DNA of 62,211 nt. Origin: Prolixibacteraceae bacterium. GTDB lineage: Bacteria; Bacteroidota; Bacteroidia; Bacteroidales; Prolixibacteraceae. The position numbers and the translations under genes are program-made. The stretch is from the NCBI GenBank assembly GCA_003506435.1, contig DOAQ01000002.1, positions 1-62,211 of the forward strand, in the 5' to 3' direction. This document shows positions 53,761 to 62,211 of the stretch, one piece after another (the stretch's first letter is position 1; every line of letters starts with the position of its first letter). The notes beneath the pieces are model-generated. The model ran no database searches. It was not told the origin of the DNA and was given only the letters and a program-made list of their open reading frames with translations.

Positions 53761-55872
53761 CTATAATAAACTTACATTTCCTTTTAATTCTTCCAGTACT
53801 TTCACTGCCAACAGATTTGGAAGCTCAACATATCTTGAGAATTCCATGGTAGAGGTAGCGCGACCTGAAGATAACGTACGCAATACGGTAACATATCCGA
53901 ATAATTCAGACAGAGGAACCAATGCTTTGATAACACGGGCGCCTGCTTTTTCGTCCATTCCTTCCACTTGTCCGCGACGACGGTTCAAGTCGCCAATAAT
54001 ATCTCCCATATATTCTTCCGGAGTTACTACTTCAACTTTCATCACCGGTTCAAGCAATTTAGGTTTGGCTTGTCCGGCAGCTTTTTTGAAGGCCTGGCGG
54101 GCACAAATTTCGAATGACAGGGAATCCGAGTCAACGGCATGGTACGAACCATCGAGAAGGGTAACTTTCAGGCTGTCGATATTAAATCCGGCCAGCGGAC
54201 CATTTTGCATGGCTGATTCGAAACCTTTCTGTACCGATGGGATATATTCACGTGGAATATTTCCACCTTTTACTGCATCGACAAATTCAAGACCTTCTTT
54301 TCCGTCTTCACGAGGTTCAACACGCACGATAATATCGGCGAATTTACCACGGCCTCCCGATTGTTTTTTGAATACTTCACGCAGTTCAACCGATTTACTA
54401 ATGGCTTCCTTGTATGCAACCTGCGGTTTTCCCTGATTGCATTCAACTTTAAACTCACGCCGTAAACGGTCGACAATAATTTCAAGATGAAGCTCGCCCA
54501 TACCACGAATGATGGTCTGGCCTGATTCTTCATCGGTATTTACTTTAAAAGTTGGATCTTCTTCAGAAAGTTTTGCCAAACCGTTACTCAGTTTGTCCAA
54601 ATCTTTTTGTGTTTTAGGCTCAATCGCGATGCCAATAACAGGTTCCGGAAAATCAATGCTTTCCAAAATAATCTGATGTTTAACATCGCTTAACGTATCG
54701 CCTGTACGAATATCTTTAAAACCAACGGCGGCACAAATATCTCCGGCTTCGATAAAATCAATCGGGTTTTGTTTATTCGAGTGCATCTGGTACAAACGTG
54801 AAATACGTTCTTTTTTCCCGGTGCGCGAATTGTATACAGTATCACCTGCATTAATCCGTCCTGAATAAACCCTGATGAAACACAAACGTCCTACAAAAGG
54901 GTCGGTTGCAATTTTAAATGCCAATGCAGCAAGTGGCTCATTCGCATCCGGTTTTCTTGAAATAATAGTATCGCGACCAGGTTCTGTACCTTTAACATCT
55001 TCTTTATCAAGCGGACTTGGCAGGAATGCACAAACAGCATCCAGCAAACGCTGTACTCCTTTATTTTTAAATGAAGACCCGCACATCATCGGGATAATAA
55101 CTCCTTCGATAGTTGCACGGCGAATTACGTTCAGCATTTCGTCCGGGGTAATTGAATCCGGATCTTCGAAAAAACGTTCGAGTAATTCGTCATCCAATTC
55201 AGCTACCGCTTCAATTAATTTTGCACGGTACTCATTGGCTTGCTCAACCATATCAGCAGGAATCTCTTCCAGACGGTATGTTGTTCCCAAAACAGAATCA
55301 TCGTACCAACGGATGGCTTTCATCTCAATCAGGTCGACAACTCCTTCGAATTTTTCTTCGGCGCCAATTGGAATGGTAATAGGCATTGGGTTAGCGCCTA
55401 ATTTTTCACGAACTTCATTTACAACATTGTAAAAATCGGCGCCCGAACGGTCCATTTTATTAACGAACCCGATACGGGGTACACCATATTTTTCGGCCTG
55501 ACGCCAAACTGTTTCCGACTGAGCTTCAACCCCGCCTACGGCACAAAACAAAGCCACAGTACCATCCAGAATACGTAATGAACGCTCTACCTCAACGGTA
55601 AAGTCAACGTGTCCGGGGGTATCAATGATGTTGATTTTGTGTTCTTCGTCTTTATATTTCCAGTAGGTGGTTGTTGCCGCAGAAGTGATGGTAATACCAC
55701 GCTCCTGCTCCTGCTCCATCCAGTCCATGGTCGCAGCGCCATCGTGTACCTCCCCAATACGGTGTGTAACACCCGTATAAAAGAGGATACGCTCTGTTGT
55801 CGTTGTTTTACCAGCATCGATATGTGCCATGATGCCGATATTCCTCGTATATTTTAGATCTTTATTTGCCAT
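53761..55872 (-). CDS. fusA: Translation elongation factor G
   Basis: This 703-residue protein has a GTPase domain with AHIDAGKTTTTERIL (P-loop, ~15-30), DTPGHVDFT (~85) and NKMDRSGAD (~140). EF-G domains II-V follow (RGMGELHLEIIVDRL near 460; GDLNRRRGQVEGM near 630). It catalyses translocation and ribosome recycling. Position between rpsG and rpsJ is normal. Confidence 0.98.
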   Translation of the reverse strand: MANKDLKYTRNIGIMAHIDAGKTTTTERILFYTGVTHRIGEVHDGAATMDWMEQEQERGITITSAATTTYWKYKDEEHKINIIDTPGHVDFTVEVERSLRILDGTVALFCAVGGVEAQSETVWRQAEKYGVPRIGFVNKMDRSGADFYNVVNEVREKLGANPMPITIPIGAEEKFEGVVDLIEMKAIRWYDDSVLGTTYRLEEIPADMVEQANEYRAKLIEAVAELDDELLERFFEDPDSITPDEMLNVIRRATIEGVIIPMMCGSSFKNKGVQRLLDAVCAFLPSPLDKEDVKGTEPGRDTIISRKPDANEPLAALAFKIATDPFVGRLCFIRVYSGRINAGDTVYNSRTGKKERISRLYQMHSNKQNPIDFIEAGDICAAVGFKDIRTGDTLSDVKHQIILESIDFPEPVIGIAIEPKTQKDLDKLSNGLAKLSEEDPTFKVNTDEESGQTIIRGMGELHLEIIVDRLRREFKVECNQGKPQVAYKEAISKSVELREVFKKQSGGRGKFADIIVRVEPREDGKEGLEFVDAVKGGNIPREYIPSVQKGFESAMQNGPLAGFNIDSLKVTLLDGSYHAVDSDSLSFEICARQAFKKAAGQAKPKLLEPVMKVEVVTPEEYMGDIIGDLNRRRGQVEGMDEKAGARVIKALVPLSELFGYVTVLRTLSSGRATSTMEFSRYVELPNLLAVKVLEELKGNVSLL

Positions 55873-55921
55873 TTTTTACCAATACCAAACTAACAATTAC
55901 CAATATTCTATTTTTCATCAA

Positions 55922-56398
55922 TTAAAACCTGAAATGTGCAAAAGCCCTGTTGGCTTCAGCCATACGGTGGGTATCTTCTTTCTTTTTGAAAGCCCCGCCT
56001 TCTTCGTTAAAAGCAGACTGAATTTCACCTGCAAGTTTCTCAGCCATGGATTTACCAGACCGTTTGCGGGCAAAAAGTATAAGGTTTTTGATTGAAATTG
56101 CGACTTTTCTGTCGGGGCGGATTTCCATAGGAACCTGGAAGGTTGCACCACCTACGCGGCGACTTTTTACTTCTACGTTCGGAGTAATATTTTCGAGTGC
56201 TTTTTTCCAGACATCAAGAGGAGCGACTTCTGAATCTTTCATCCTCTTTTCAACGATATCCAGTGCATCGTAGAAAATACCGTAAGCGACGGATTTTTTA
56301 CCGTCTCTCATTAAATCGTTAACAAATCTTGTTACAAGAACGTCACTAAACTTTGGATCGGGCAGAATGATCCTCTTCTTTGGTTTCGATTTTCTCAT
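55922..56398 (-). CDS. rpsG: 30S ribosomal protein S7
   Basis: This 158-residue protein starts MRKSKPKKRIILPDPKFSD and contains LVTRFVNDLMRDGKKSVAY and KNLILFARKRSGKSMAEKLA. It is a primary assembly protein of the 30S head. It lies 49 bases above fusA. Confidence 0.98.
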   Translation of the reverse strand: MRKSKPKKRIILPDPKFSDVLVTRFVNDLMRDGKKSVAYGIFYDALDIVEKRMKDSEVAPLDVWKKALENITPNVEVKSRRVGGATFQVPMEIRPDRKVAISIKNLILFARKRSGKSMAEKLAGEIQSAFNEEGGAFKKKEDTHRMAEANRAFAHFRF

Positions 56399-56508
56399 TA
56401 TGTAATGCTTTAGTGTTCCTTAAATTAGCTGTCGATCTGATAAACTTCAATCGGCCGTATTCTTCTGGCCTCTTTACTCAACCAAACCACTAAGCCTGAA
56501 CGTTAATA

Positions 56509-56883
56509 TTATTTTTTAGGTCTTTTTGTGCCGTATTTCGAACGACGTTGTGTGCGACCTTCCACACCGGCGGTATCCAATGCGCCGCGAATCAAGTGGT
56601 AACGTACTCCCGGCAGGTCTTTTACCCTACCTCCGCGTACCAATACAATAGAGTGCTCCTGAAGATTGTGACCTTCACCCGGAATGTAGGCATTCACTTC
56701 CTTCTGGTTTGTTAACCGAACCCTGGCTACTTTACGCATAGCCGAATTCGGTTTTTTTGGAGTTGTTGTGTACACACGCACACAAACTCCCCGGCGCTGC
56801 GGGCAAGAATCCAATGCAGGCGACTTACTTTTGTCTACCTTGCTTTGTCTGCCTTTTCGAACTAGCTGCTGAATTGTTGGCAT
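56509..56883 (-). CDS. rpsL: 30S ribosomal protein S12
   Basis: This is a 124-residue protein (MPTIQQLVRKGRQSKVDKSKSPAL; TTTPKKPNSAMRKVARVRL). The lysine-containing TPKKPNSA stretch (streptomycin-response site) and GGRVKDLPGVRYH are of the common sensitive-type sequence, with no evident resistance change. It is the first gene of the superoperon, 110 bases above rpsG, with a promoter just upstream. Confidence 0.98.
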   Translation of the reverse strand: MPTIQQLVRKGRQSKVDKSKSPALDSCPQRRGVCVRVYTTTPKKPNSAMRKVARVRLTNQKEVNAYIPGEGHNLQEHSIVLVRGGRVKDLPGVRYHLIRGALDTAGVEGRTQRRSKYGTKRPKK

Positions 56884-56925
56884 ATAGCTATCTTTAATTT
56901 AAAATGTTATATAAAAATTGGCCTG

Positions 56926-56954
56926 CAAAGGTATTTTTTTTTCTATAAAAACAA
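56926..56954 (-). promoter_or_regulatory. Promoter of the ribosomal superoperon
   Basis: On the minus strand TTG (56954-56952) is followed after 18 bases by TACCTTTG (56933-56926), a match to the Bacteroidota -33/-7 pattern. An A-rich spacer lies between. The -7 box ends 42 bases before the rpsL start. It would separate ribosomal gene transcription from the RiPP genes upstream. Confidence 0.65.
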
Positions 56955-57134
56955 CCCTTTTCGAACCGTTTTTTTGCCCATTTCTTCTGAAACGGAGTGC
57001 AAAAGTACTAATTTTCAAATACCAGCAAGAAAATTCCTTAAAAAAATCTGATTTTTAACTGAAAATGAAGAATAAGACAGGAGCCATAAGTTTTAGTAGC
57101 GAGAAAACAGATTAAAAAGATATTGCTTCTATTT

Positions 57135-58442
57135 TCAATAGTCGAGTACTTTTTCCTTGAACAGGGCTTTGATGGGATTGAAGATGCGTTGCAACAGCCG
57201 AAGTTCGTCGGTGATGATCTCGGCAGTGCCTTGCAGCTCCTGGCTGAAGTTCAGCGAAATATTATAATTTGTCTTTAAATCCTGAGGGATACTAATTTCA
57301 GCAATATAGGATTCGTCCGACGGAACGAGCGATACCGACTTCACCTGTCCTTGAATCATCCCGTATTCCATGTACGGGTAATTATCGAATTTTATATTCA
57401 CTTTTTGCCCCACTTTGACTTTTCCGGCTCCGGTAACAGGCATTACTGCTTTTCCGATGATCATATCCCTGTTCTCCGGCACCACCGAAAAGACCACACT
57501 TCCGGCAGTTACATACTGGTTCGTACTCCAGATATTAGTAAATGTCACCTGCCCTCCGATTGGTGTTTTTAAGACAAAAGCCTTTTCCCATGCCAGCAAT
57601 TGATTATACAAATTTTCATACCGCTCTTTCAGTGTGGCGAGAAGGCGTCTTCCCGCTTCTTTCTTTTCAATATCCAGTTCCTGTATCTGCTGATTGATCT
57701 TGTTCACCTGGATTTGCGTGCTCGAAAGTTCAACCAAAGCGCTTTCGTAATTGTACCGCTGCTTTAAAAAGGCAGACCGTGAACTTTCCAAATCAACATC
57801 GGACAAGACTTTTTTTGTATGTAACGACGAATCGCGCTGCAACTGAGTCTCACTCATTTCCATTTCTTCGATTAACACATCAAGTCTTTTCTTAAGCCGG
57901 TCGAGATAACGCCAATAATCATTCCGCTGCTTTACATACGATTCCTTCCGTTGATCGTACATATTGAATCCAAGAAAAGTACAATATTCCCGCCACTGAG
58001 ATACAAACGAGCTGAAATAGCTTTGATATTCTCCCAGGTTGTATTCACGGTCAAAACTCAATTCGGCAAAACGTTCCGGACTATCGAACCACGGATTAAT
58101 TGAATCCAGTACAGTCATCAATATATATATATGCCGAAAATCGGACGGGTTTTCGATGATCCCCAATATCGAATCCTTGTCAACCTTTTCGTTATCGATA
58201 ACAAACAGATGATCAATTTTACCGTTTGTATTGGCAACAATATGCACCGGCGGGTTTTCGGATAAAACGACCACCCTGGCTTTTATGATATCGGGATATT
58301 TATAAAAATAACTTCCGGCAAGCAACGCGATAACGACAATAAAAATTATTGTTATGCCCCTGCGTATGATCCACCGGGGAGGCGTCCCCAGTATTTCTTT
58401 CACCTCATCGCTCCGTAGTTCTATGTTGTGATGCTTTTCCAT
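57135..58442 (-). CDS. HlyD-family membrane fusion protein of the RiPP exporter
   Basis: From the ATG at 58442 this is a 435-residue protein. One membrane segment lies near residues 28-48 (GITIIFIVVIALLAGSYFY), followed by a biotinyl-like half motif and a long coiled coil (~130-260, rich in Gln/Lys/Glu). The second lipoyl half (VLKTPIGGQVTFTN near 290) and a beta-barrel domain (GQKVNIKFDNYPYMEYGMIQG near 345) follow. It should link the ABC exporter to an outer-membrane channel. It starts one base after the transporter stop; an in-frame GTG at 58451 would overlap instead. No TolC-like gene is in the window. Confidence 0.88.
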   Translation of the reverse strand: MEKHHNIELRSDEVKEILGTPPRWIIRRGITIIFIVVIALLAGSYFYKYPDIIKARVVVLSENPPVHIVANTNGKIDHLFVIDNEKVDKDSILGIIENPSDFRHIYILMTVLDSINPWFDSPERFAELSFDREYNLGEYQSYFSSFVSQWREYCTFLGFNMYDQRKESYVKQRNDYWRYLDRLKKRLDVLIEEMEMSETQLQRDSSLHTKKVLSDVDLESSRSAFLKQRYNYESALVELSSTQIQVNKINQQIQELDIEKKEAGRRLLATLKERYENLYNQLLAWEKAFVLKTPIGGQVTFTNIWSTNQYVTAGSVVFSVVPENRDMIIGKAVMPVTGAGKVKVGQKVNIKFDNYPYMEYGMIQGQVKSVSLVPSDESYIAEISIPQDLKTNYNISLNFSQELQGTAEIITDELRLLQRIFNPIKALFKEKVLDY

Positions 58443-58443
58443 A

Positions 58444-60699
58444 TTATCCACCGAGTTCCAACTGATTTCTTACCAATTCGTAATAGGCGCCTTTCCGTTT
58501 GACCAATTCCTCATGGGTACCGGCTTCCACCATATTTCCTTTATCAAGAACAAGTATCTGATCTGCATTTTTTACCGTGCTCAACCGATGGGCAACTATC
58601 ACCACTGTTTTTCCTTTAAAAAACTCATCGAGATTTTGCATGATGACTTTTTCGTTATTTGCATCCAACGCATTGGTTGCTTCGTCGAAAAACAAATATT
58701 CCGGATTTTTATAAACTGCCCGGGCAATCAGGATTCGCTGCCTTTGCCCCTGACTGACGCCAACCCCCTCCTGCCCTATTTTGGTATTGTAACGCAAGGG
58801 CAACCGTTCAATAAATTCAAGGATATTGGCCGTTTTCGCGGCATTGTATAATCGTTCCTTGTCGGGCAAATCTTCGCCGACAGCAATATTGTTGGCAATG
58901 GTATCGGAAAAAATATACCCGTCCTGCATCACGGTTCCACAGTTTCTGCGCCACATTTCCATATTGTATTGGCTCAAATCAACATTTCCAAGAAGTATCT
59001 TTCCTTCTGTCGGAGGATAAAATCCCAGCAACATTTTTACCAGGGTAGTTTTGCCGCTTCCGCTTGCCCCCACGATGGCCGTTACCTTATTTTGTATGAT
59101 TGTGAACCGGAGGTCATTCAATACTTTCGGTGATCGCGGCCCCTCGTAATGAAAAGTAAGCCCCTGTAAAACCAGGCTTCTATCCTGAGGCAGATCATAA
59201 TTTTTCGATTCCGATACTTCTTCTTCATCTTTCCGGTTGTGGATTTCACCCAACCGTTCAAGGCTTATTTTTGCATCCTGTGCCGATTGTATAAAACCAA
59301 TAAATTCGTTGATCGGACTATTTAGTTGGCCTATTATATATTGCACGGCCACCATCATACCGAGCGTCATGCTCCCGTCGACCACTGCTTTGGCCGCCAA
59401 AAAGGTTATAATGATATTCTTAGCTTGGTTGATAAATACAGACCCAGCCTGCTGATTTTGACTAAGCACTAACCCTTTGATACTGACCTTAAACAAACGC
59501 GCCTGTATCTGTTCCCACTCCCATCGTTTCTGCTTCTCACAATTATTCAGTTTAATTTCCTGCATGCCGGTTATCAACTGATAAACATTACTCTGATTTG
59601 CAGCAGCCACACTGAAACGTTTGTAGTCCAGTTCCTTTCTTTTCTTCAGAAACAACAGGATCCAGATTACATAAAACAAACTACCCAGATAAAATATCAG
59701 TAAAATGCCCCAACTGTAATAAGCCAATACGAAGCTATATATTATAAAGGTAAAAATCCCGAACGACATGTTGACCAGGCTACCGGTGAGAAACGATTGG
59801 ATTCGTTGATTGTCATCAATACGCTGCCGGAGGTCGCCGATCATTTTTGTATCGAAGAAACTGACAGGTAATTTCATCAGTTTTATAAGAAAATCGGAAA
59901 TAAGCGCGATGCTGATCCGGGCGCTGGTGTGCAGCATGATCCAGCTTCGGATAAACCCAACAGCGGTCTGGCTCAGGGTCAGCACCAGTTGGGCAACAAG
60001 TACCAGCACAATAAAATCAAGATTGTTGGTTGTGATTCCAACATCGACAATAGCCTGGGTAAGAAACGGGAACAGCAAGCTCAGCAAACTGCCGGTCAGA
60101 AAGCCCAACATCAACTGCAGGATGAGTTTCCGGTAAGGTTTCAAATAAGAAATAAGGTAGCCAAATCCGGTGCGGTTCGCTTTTTCACCTTCTTCCTTAT
60201 AAAACTCGGCGGTGGGCTGCAACATCAGGACAATACCGGCTGGTTCTCCTTCCTGCCGGGTGGAAGCCCAGTGTTTCAGAAATTCTTTTCCTGTATAATT
60301 TAACAAGCCGTGCGCCGGGTCAGAAACGTGATAAACGACCCCCTCCCCGCCTCCCCCTGAGGGGGAGGATGTTCCGGCCTGCCTCTTTGAAAAGAGAGAT
60401 TTACCTTTTTGCTCAATTTTGTAGAGAACAACAAAATGATTCTGGTTCCAGTGAATAATGGCAGGAAACGGGATTTCGCTGAGTGCGCCAATCGTCAATC
60501 GCACCCCCTGTGTACGGAACCCGATTTTTTCGGCTGCATCGCTAATAGTAAGCAATGAGACCCCCTCGCGGGTTTTATACATGAGTTCCCGCAAAGTATC
60601 CAAATTATAATGCCTCCCGTAATGTTTGGCAACAATTCTCAAACAACTAGGGCCACAATCCATCGTATCGGCTTGTATATAATTTGGAAATTTGGACAT
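58444..60699 (-). CDS. Peptidase-C39 ABC transporter (bacteriocin maturation/export)
   Basis: This 751-residue protein has an N-terminal C39 peptidase with TMDCGPSCL (Cys15), HFVVLYKI (His88) and VSDPAHG (Asp127). Five to six membrane segments follow (~185-450). The ATPase domain has GASGSGKTT (Walker A), GVSQGQRQRILIARA (signature), LFFDEATNALD (Walker B) and VAHRLST. Such proteins cut the leader after a double-Gly site and export the mature peptide. The His-Asp distance is 39 residues instead of the usual ~17, because of an in-frame insertion at about residues 99-121. It lies above hlyD and below the RiPP modification genes. Confidence 0.92.
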   Translation of the reverse strand: MSKFPNYIQADTMDCGPSCLRIVAKHYGRHYNLDTLRELMYKTREGVSLLTISDAAEKIGFRTQGVRLTIGALSEIPFPAIIHWNQNHFVVLYKIEQKGKSLFSKRQAGTSSPSGGGGEGVVYHVSDPAHGLLNYTGKEFLKHWASTRQEGEPAGIVLMLQPTAEFYKEEGEKANRTGFGYLISYLKPYRKLILQLMLGFLTGSLLSLLFPFLTQAIVDVGITTNNLDFIVLVLVAQLVLTLSQTAVGFIRSWIMLHTSARISIALISDFLIKLMKLPVSFFDTKMIGDLRQRIDDNQRIQSFLTGSLVNMSFGIFTFIIYSFVLAYYSWGILLIFYLGSLFYVIWILLFLKKRKELDYKRFSVAAANQSNVYQLITGMQEIKLNNCEKQKRWEWEQIQARLFKVSIKGLVLSQNQQAGSVFINQAKNIIITFLAAKAVVDGSMTLGMMVAVQYIIGQLNSPINEFIGFIQSAQDAKISLERLGEIHNRKDEEEVSESKNYDLPQDRSLVLQGLTFHYEGPRSPKVLNDLRFTIIQNKVTAIVGASGSGKTTLVKMLLGFYPPTEGKILLGNVDLSQYNMEMWRRNCGTVMQDGYIFSDTIANNIAVGEDLPDKERLYNAAKTANILEFIERLPLRYNTKIGQEGVGVSQGQRQRILIARAVYKNPEYLFFDEATNALDANNEKVIMQNLDEFFKGKTVVIVAHRLSTVKNADQILVLDKGNMVEAGTHEELVKRKGAYYELVRNQLELGG
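60337..60402. repeat. Palindromic element inserted in frame in the C39 domain
   Basis: About 66 bases with two back-to-back inverted repeats: CCTCCCCC TGA GGGGGAGG, and CTCTTT GA AAAGAG. It codes in frame for a Lys/Arg- then Ser/Gly-rich loop (SSPSGGGGEGV) absent from usual C39 domains. Base composition is far more GC-rich than the rest of the gene. It looks like a small mobile palindromic repeat; only one copy is seen in this window. Confidence 0.6.
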
Positions 60700-60762
60700 A
60701 AAAGCACTTTGGTTGCGAAAGATAGTTTTTTTCTGACAATGGATAAAAATACTGCTTATTTT

Positions 60763-61653
60763 TTATTGGACAAGACTGTACTTCTGCCTTGCCAGTTCCG
60801 ATGTGTAAAATTTGTGCATAAAATAATAAACAACCAACTCATTTATTCGCTGCTTGGTACGAAACAACCTGTTAAAATGCATGTGAACAATACTGCTTAA
60901 TAAATTATTTAATGAAACATCAAGTTCTTTGCTTTCTTCTTTCTTCCGAATAGACAATGCAATTTGCTCAATATGTTTTATAAATATGTAAATATGTTTC
61001 AAGCCCGGTAAATTTTCACTTTGATCAGAATTAATTACTTCCCTGATTTTTTTCTGCTCTGCCCTATATTTTGTATCAAGTTGCACTTTCATTGGCGTAT
61101 TCATGTTAAACTCATTTGAATAAGAACTATTAAGCATTCCAAAAAAATCCGCTTTCTGTTCAAGCGATAAGTCAAACTGTCCCAAAAGCAAATCCACACA
61201 TTTTAGCCCCCATAACCAGCGAAAAGTGTCGTTTTCTCCATTTTCCGTTTCTTTCAGAAAAGAAATAACAGACAAACTATCCATAAAAAAAAGGCTTTCC
61301 ATATCAATAATAGTCACTCTTCCATATCTCTCCACCTCCCGGCTGTATGTATCTGCACAAACATTCCACACCAAACGTTCATCAATATAAAACCTCAACC
61401 TTTGATTTACGAACTGAATAAGCTGCTGTATTTTTGTTCTGTCCTGAAGATGAAACCGGACACGCAGATGATAATCGGGATCGGCATACCGTATAAAAAA
61501 GAATTTATCAATTACATGTTGCTTCAATAAGTCAGTCACCAGTTCCTGAATCTCATTAACAAGAATTGATTCCAATGTTTTAGGGCCTGAATATATCTTG
61601 TAATAAAGCCATTCATCACCTAAAATAAACCTGCGTTGTACTGAATCTGCCAT
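60763..61653 (-). CDS. Thiopeptide-type bacteriocin biosynthesis protein (LanB C-terminal-like)
   Basis: This 296-residue protein matches the domain found at the C-terminus of class I lanthipeptide dehydratases and as a separate protein in thiopeptide-type clusters. Landmarks are EWLYYKIYSGP near residue 13, FFFIRYADPDYHLRVRFH near 51, and CADTYSREVERYG near 98. In full LanB enzymes this part removes glutamate from glutamylated Ser/Thr to make dehydro-residues. A separate gene indicates a split dehydratase. It begins 4 bases below the larger LanB part. Confidence 0.82.
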   Translation of the reverse strand: MADSVQRRFILGDEWLYYKIYSGPKTLESILVNEIQELVTDLLKQHVIDKFFFIRYADPDYHLRVRFHLQDRTKIQQLIQFVNQRLRFYIDERLVWNVCADTYSREVERYGRVTIIDMESLFFMDSLSVISFLKETENGENDTFRWLWGLKCVDLLLGQFDLSLEQKADFFGMLNSSYSNEFNMNTPMKVQLDTKYRAEQKKIREVINSDQSENLPGLKHIYIFIKHIEQIALSIRKKEESKELDVSLNNLLSSIVHMHFNRLFRTKQRINELVVYYFMHKFYTSELARQKYSLVQ

Positions 61654-61657
61654 ACCG

Positions 61658-62211
61658 CTATCTATTTTTGTAAAAACAGAGGATCACCTGGTTGGTAAAA
61701 ATCTCATCACTTCTTTTAACCAAAGGGTACTTATTATCGAACAAAAATTCTTCCAATCGAAACCCGTTTTTTTTAACCTCTGAAAAAAGCATTTGTACCG
61801 ACAATAAATGATTAAAATCTATTAAAAGTTTATTATCGCCTTGAACTAATAAAACCTTATCCGGTAGCTTCTTCATGGTTTTAAAATTCTGAACCTTTTC
61901 AAAAAAAGAAGAATCGGTAATTTTGGGAATATCCTTACTGTCTGACGGACTGATATTCCATTTGGCTGGTGAGAATATCACATTTCCATACCGTACCCGT
62001 GGCAAAAATGGTTTACTTTCAAGCAATGAACCCCAGGTAAAACCAATCCCTCCCCTCAATCCCTGGGTTTGAAGCGAACACAGAAAATGATATACGGGTA
62101 AAGATCCGTTTGAATAATTATGTGCACAGGTTAATCTTGGCAGTACCTCTTTATTTAGTTTTTCTGACCTCAGTTTAATATATCTGCCCTTCTATGTTGA
62201 AAAGCAAGAAT
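61658..62211 (-). CDS. C-terminal part of a LanB-type dehydratase (glutamylation domain), partial and interrupted
   Basis: The frame from 62191 to 61658 encodes the end of a lantibiotic dehydratase N-type domain: YIKLRSEKLNKEVLPRLTCAHN, then LPVYHFLCSLQTQG, FLPRVRYGNVIFSPAKWNI and a short tail (VILCFYKNR). This part attaches glutamate to Ser/Thr of a precursor peptide. The gene continues past the right edge. An in-frame TAG at 62194-62192 precedes the conserved LRSEKLNKE segment. A neighbouring frame stays open just before it, so the gene may carry a nonsense mutation or a small AT-repeat frameshift. The next gene starts 4 bases after its stop. Confidence 0.7.

Noticed and set aside
53846..55432. 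Long plus-strand ORFs opposite fusA
   Set aside because: They are shadows caused by the codon use of fusA, rich in Ser/Thr/Pro, without any family match.
57135..58442. HlyD-like protein considered as part of an RND efflux pump
   Set aside because: The adjacent gene is a C39 ABC transporter and no RND gene is present; the long coiled coil fits bacteriocin exporters.
60340..60375. GC-rich hairpin considered as a terminator
   Set aside because: It lies inside the coding region in frame, with no U-run and with conserved protein sequence on both sides.

Overview
The window is chromosomal DNA of a polysaccharide-degrading member of the Bacteroidota. I infer Bacteroidales/Marinilabiliales, but the genus cannot be read from the sequence. 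The evidence is two SusC/SusD pairs, an ECF sigma/FecR switch, promoters of the Bacteroidota TAnnTTTG type, SusC proteins with STN domains, many AT-rich leaders without Shine-Dalgarno sequences, and an rpsL-rpsG-fusA-rpsJ-rplC order with no tuf. Every convincing gene lies on the minus strand, so the window is best read from right to left.

Region A (57.1-62.2 kb) is the end of a RiPP export/maturation cluster. It holds the C-terminal part of a LanB-type dehydratase, a separate thiopeptide-type (LanB elimination-like) protein, a peptidase-C39 ABC transporter and a HlyD-type adaptor. The precursor peptide is not in the window. The C39 domain carries an in-frame palindromic insertion between its catalytic His and Asp. 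The dehydratase reading frame is interrupted near the right edge.

Region B (39.7-56.9 kb) is the fused str-S10-spc-alpha ribosomal superoperon from rpsL to rplQ. It includes fusA, secY, infA and rpoA, starts at a good promoter and ends at a hairpin. The methionine aminopeptidase gene (map) that often sits between secY and infA in this phylum is absent.

Region C (25.4-39.5 kb) is the regulatory and uptake part of a polysaccharide utilisation locus. An ECF sigma factor is followed by a broken fecR, a SusC/SusD pair and a FAS1-like lipoprotein. After these come a broken esterase fragment, the last codons of a second sigma gene, an intact fecR and a second SusC/SusD pair. The flanks show that this is a tandem duplication of about 7 kb. 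The unit runs from the last codons of the sigma gene to codon ~125 of the downstream esterase. The duplicated fecR, leader and STN segments remain nearly identical, but the receptor and SusD parts differ strongly, as if the transporter cassette had been exchanged. A small IS1634-like transposase relic separates this region from the ribosomal genes.

Region D (1-25.1 kb) is a run of about twelve exported enzymes in close array: a double alpha/beta hydrolase, three Gfo/Idh/MocA oxidoreductases, a two-domain DUF1080 protein, a heparinase II/III-like lyase, GH2, GH27 and GH36 galactosidases, a phosphoesterase/beta-propeller fusion, a barrel hydrolase of unknown family, a DUF4838 protein and an exported NagA-like amidohydrolase. 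Together they suggest periplasmic breakdown of a galactose-rich, probably uronate-bearing and esterified or otherwise modified glycan. The oxidoreductase plus DUF1080 set suggests an oxidative 3-keto-glycoside branch. The actual glycan cannot be determined from sequence alone.
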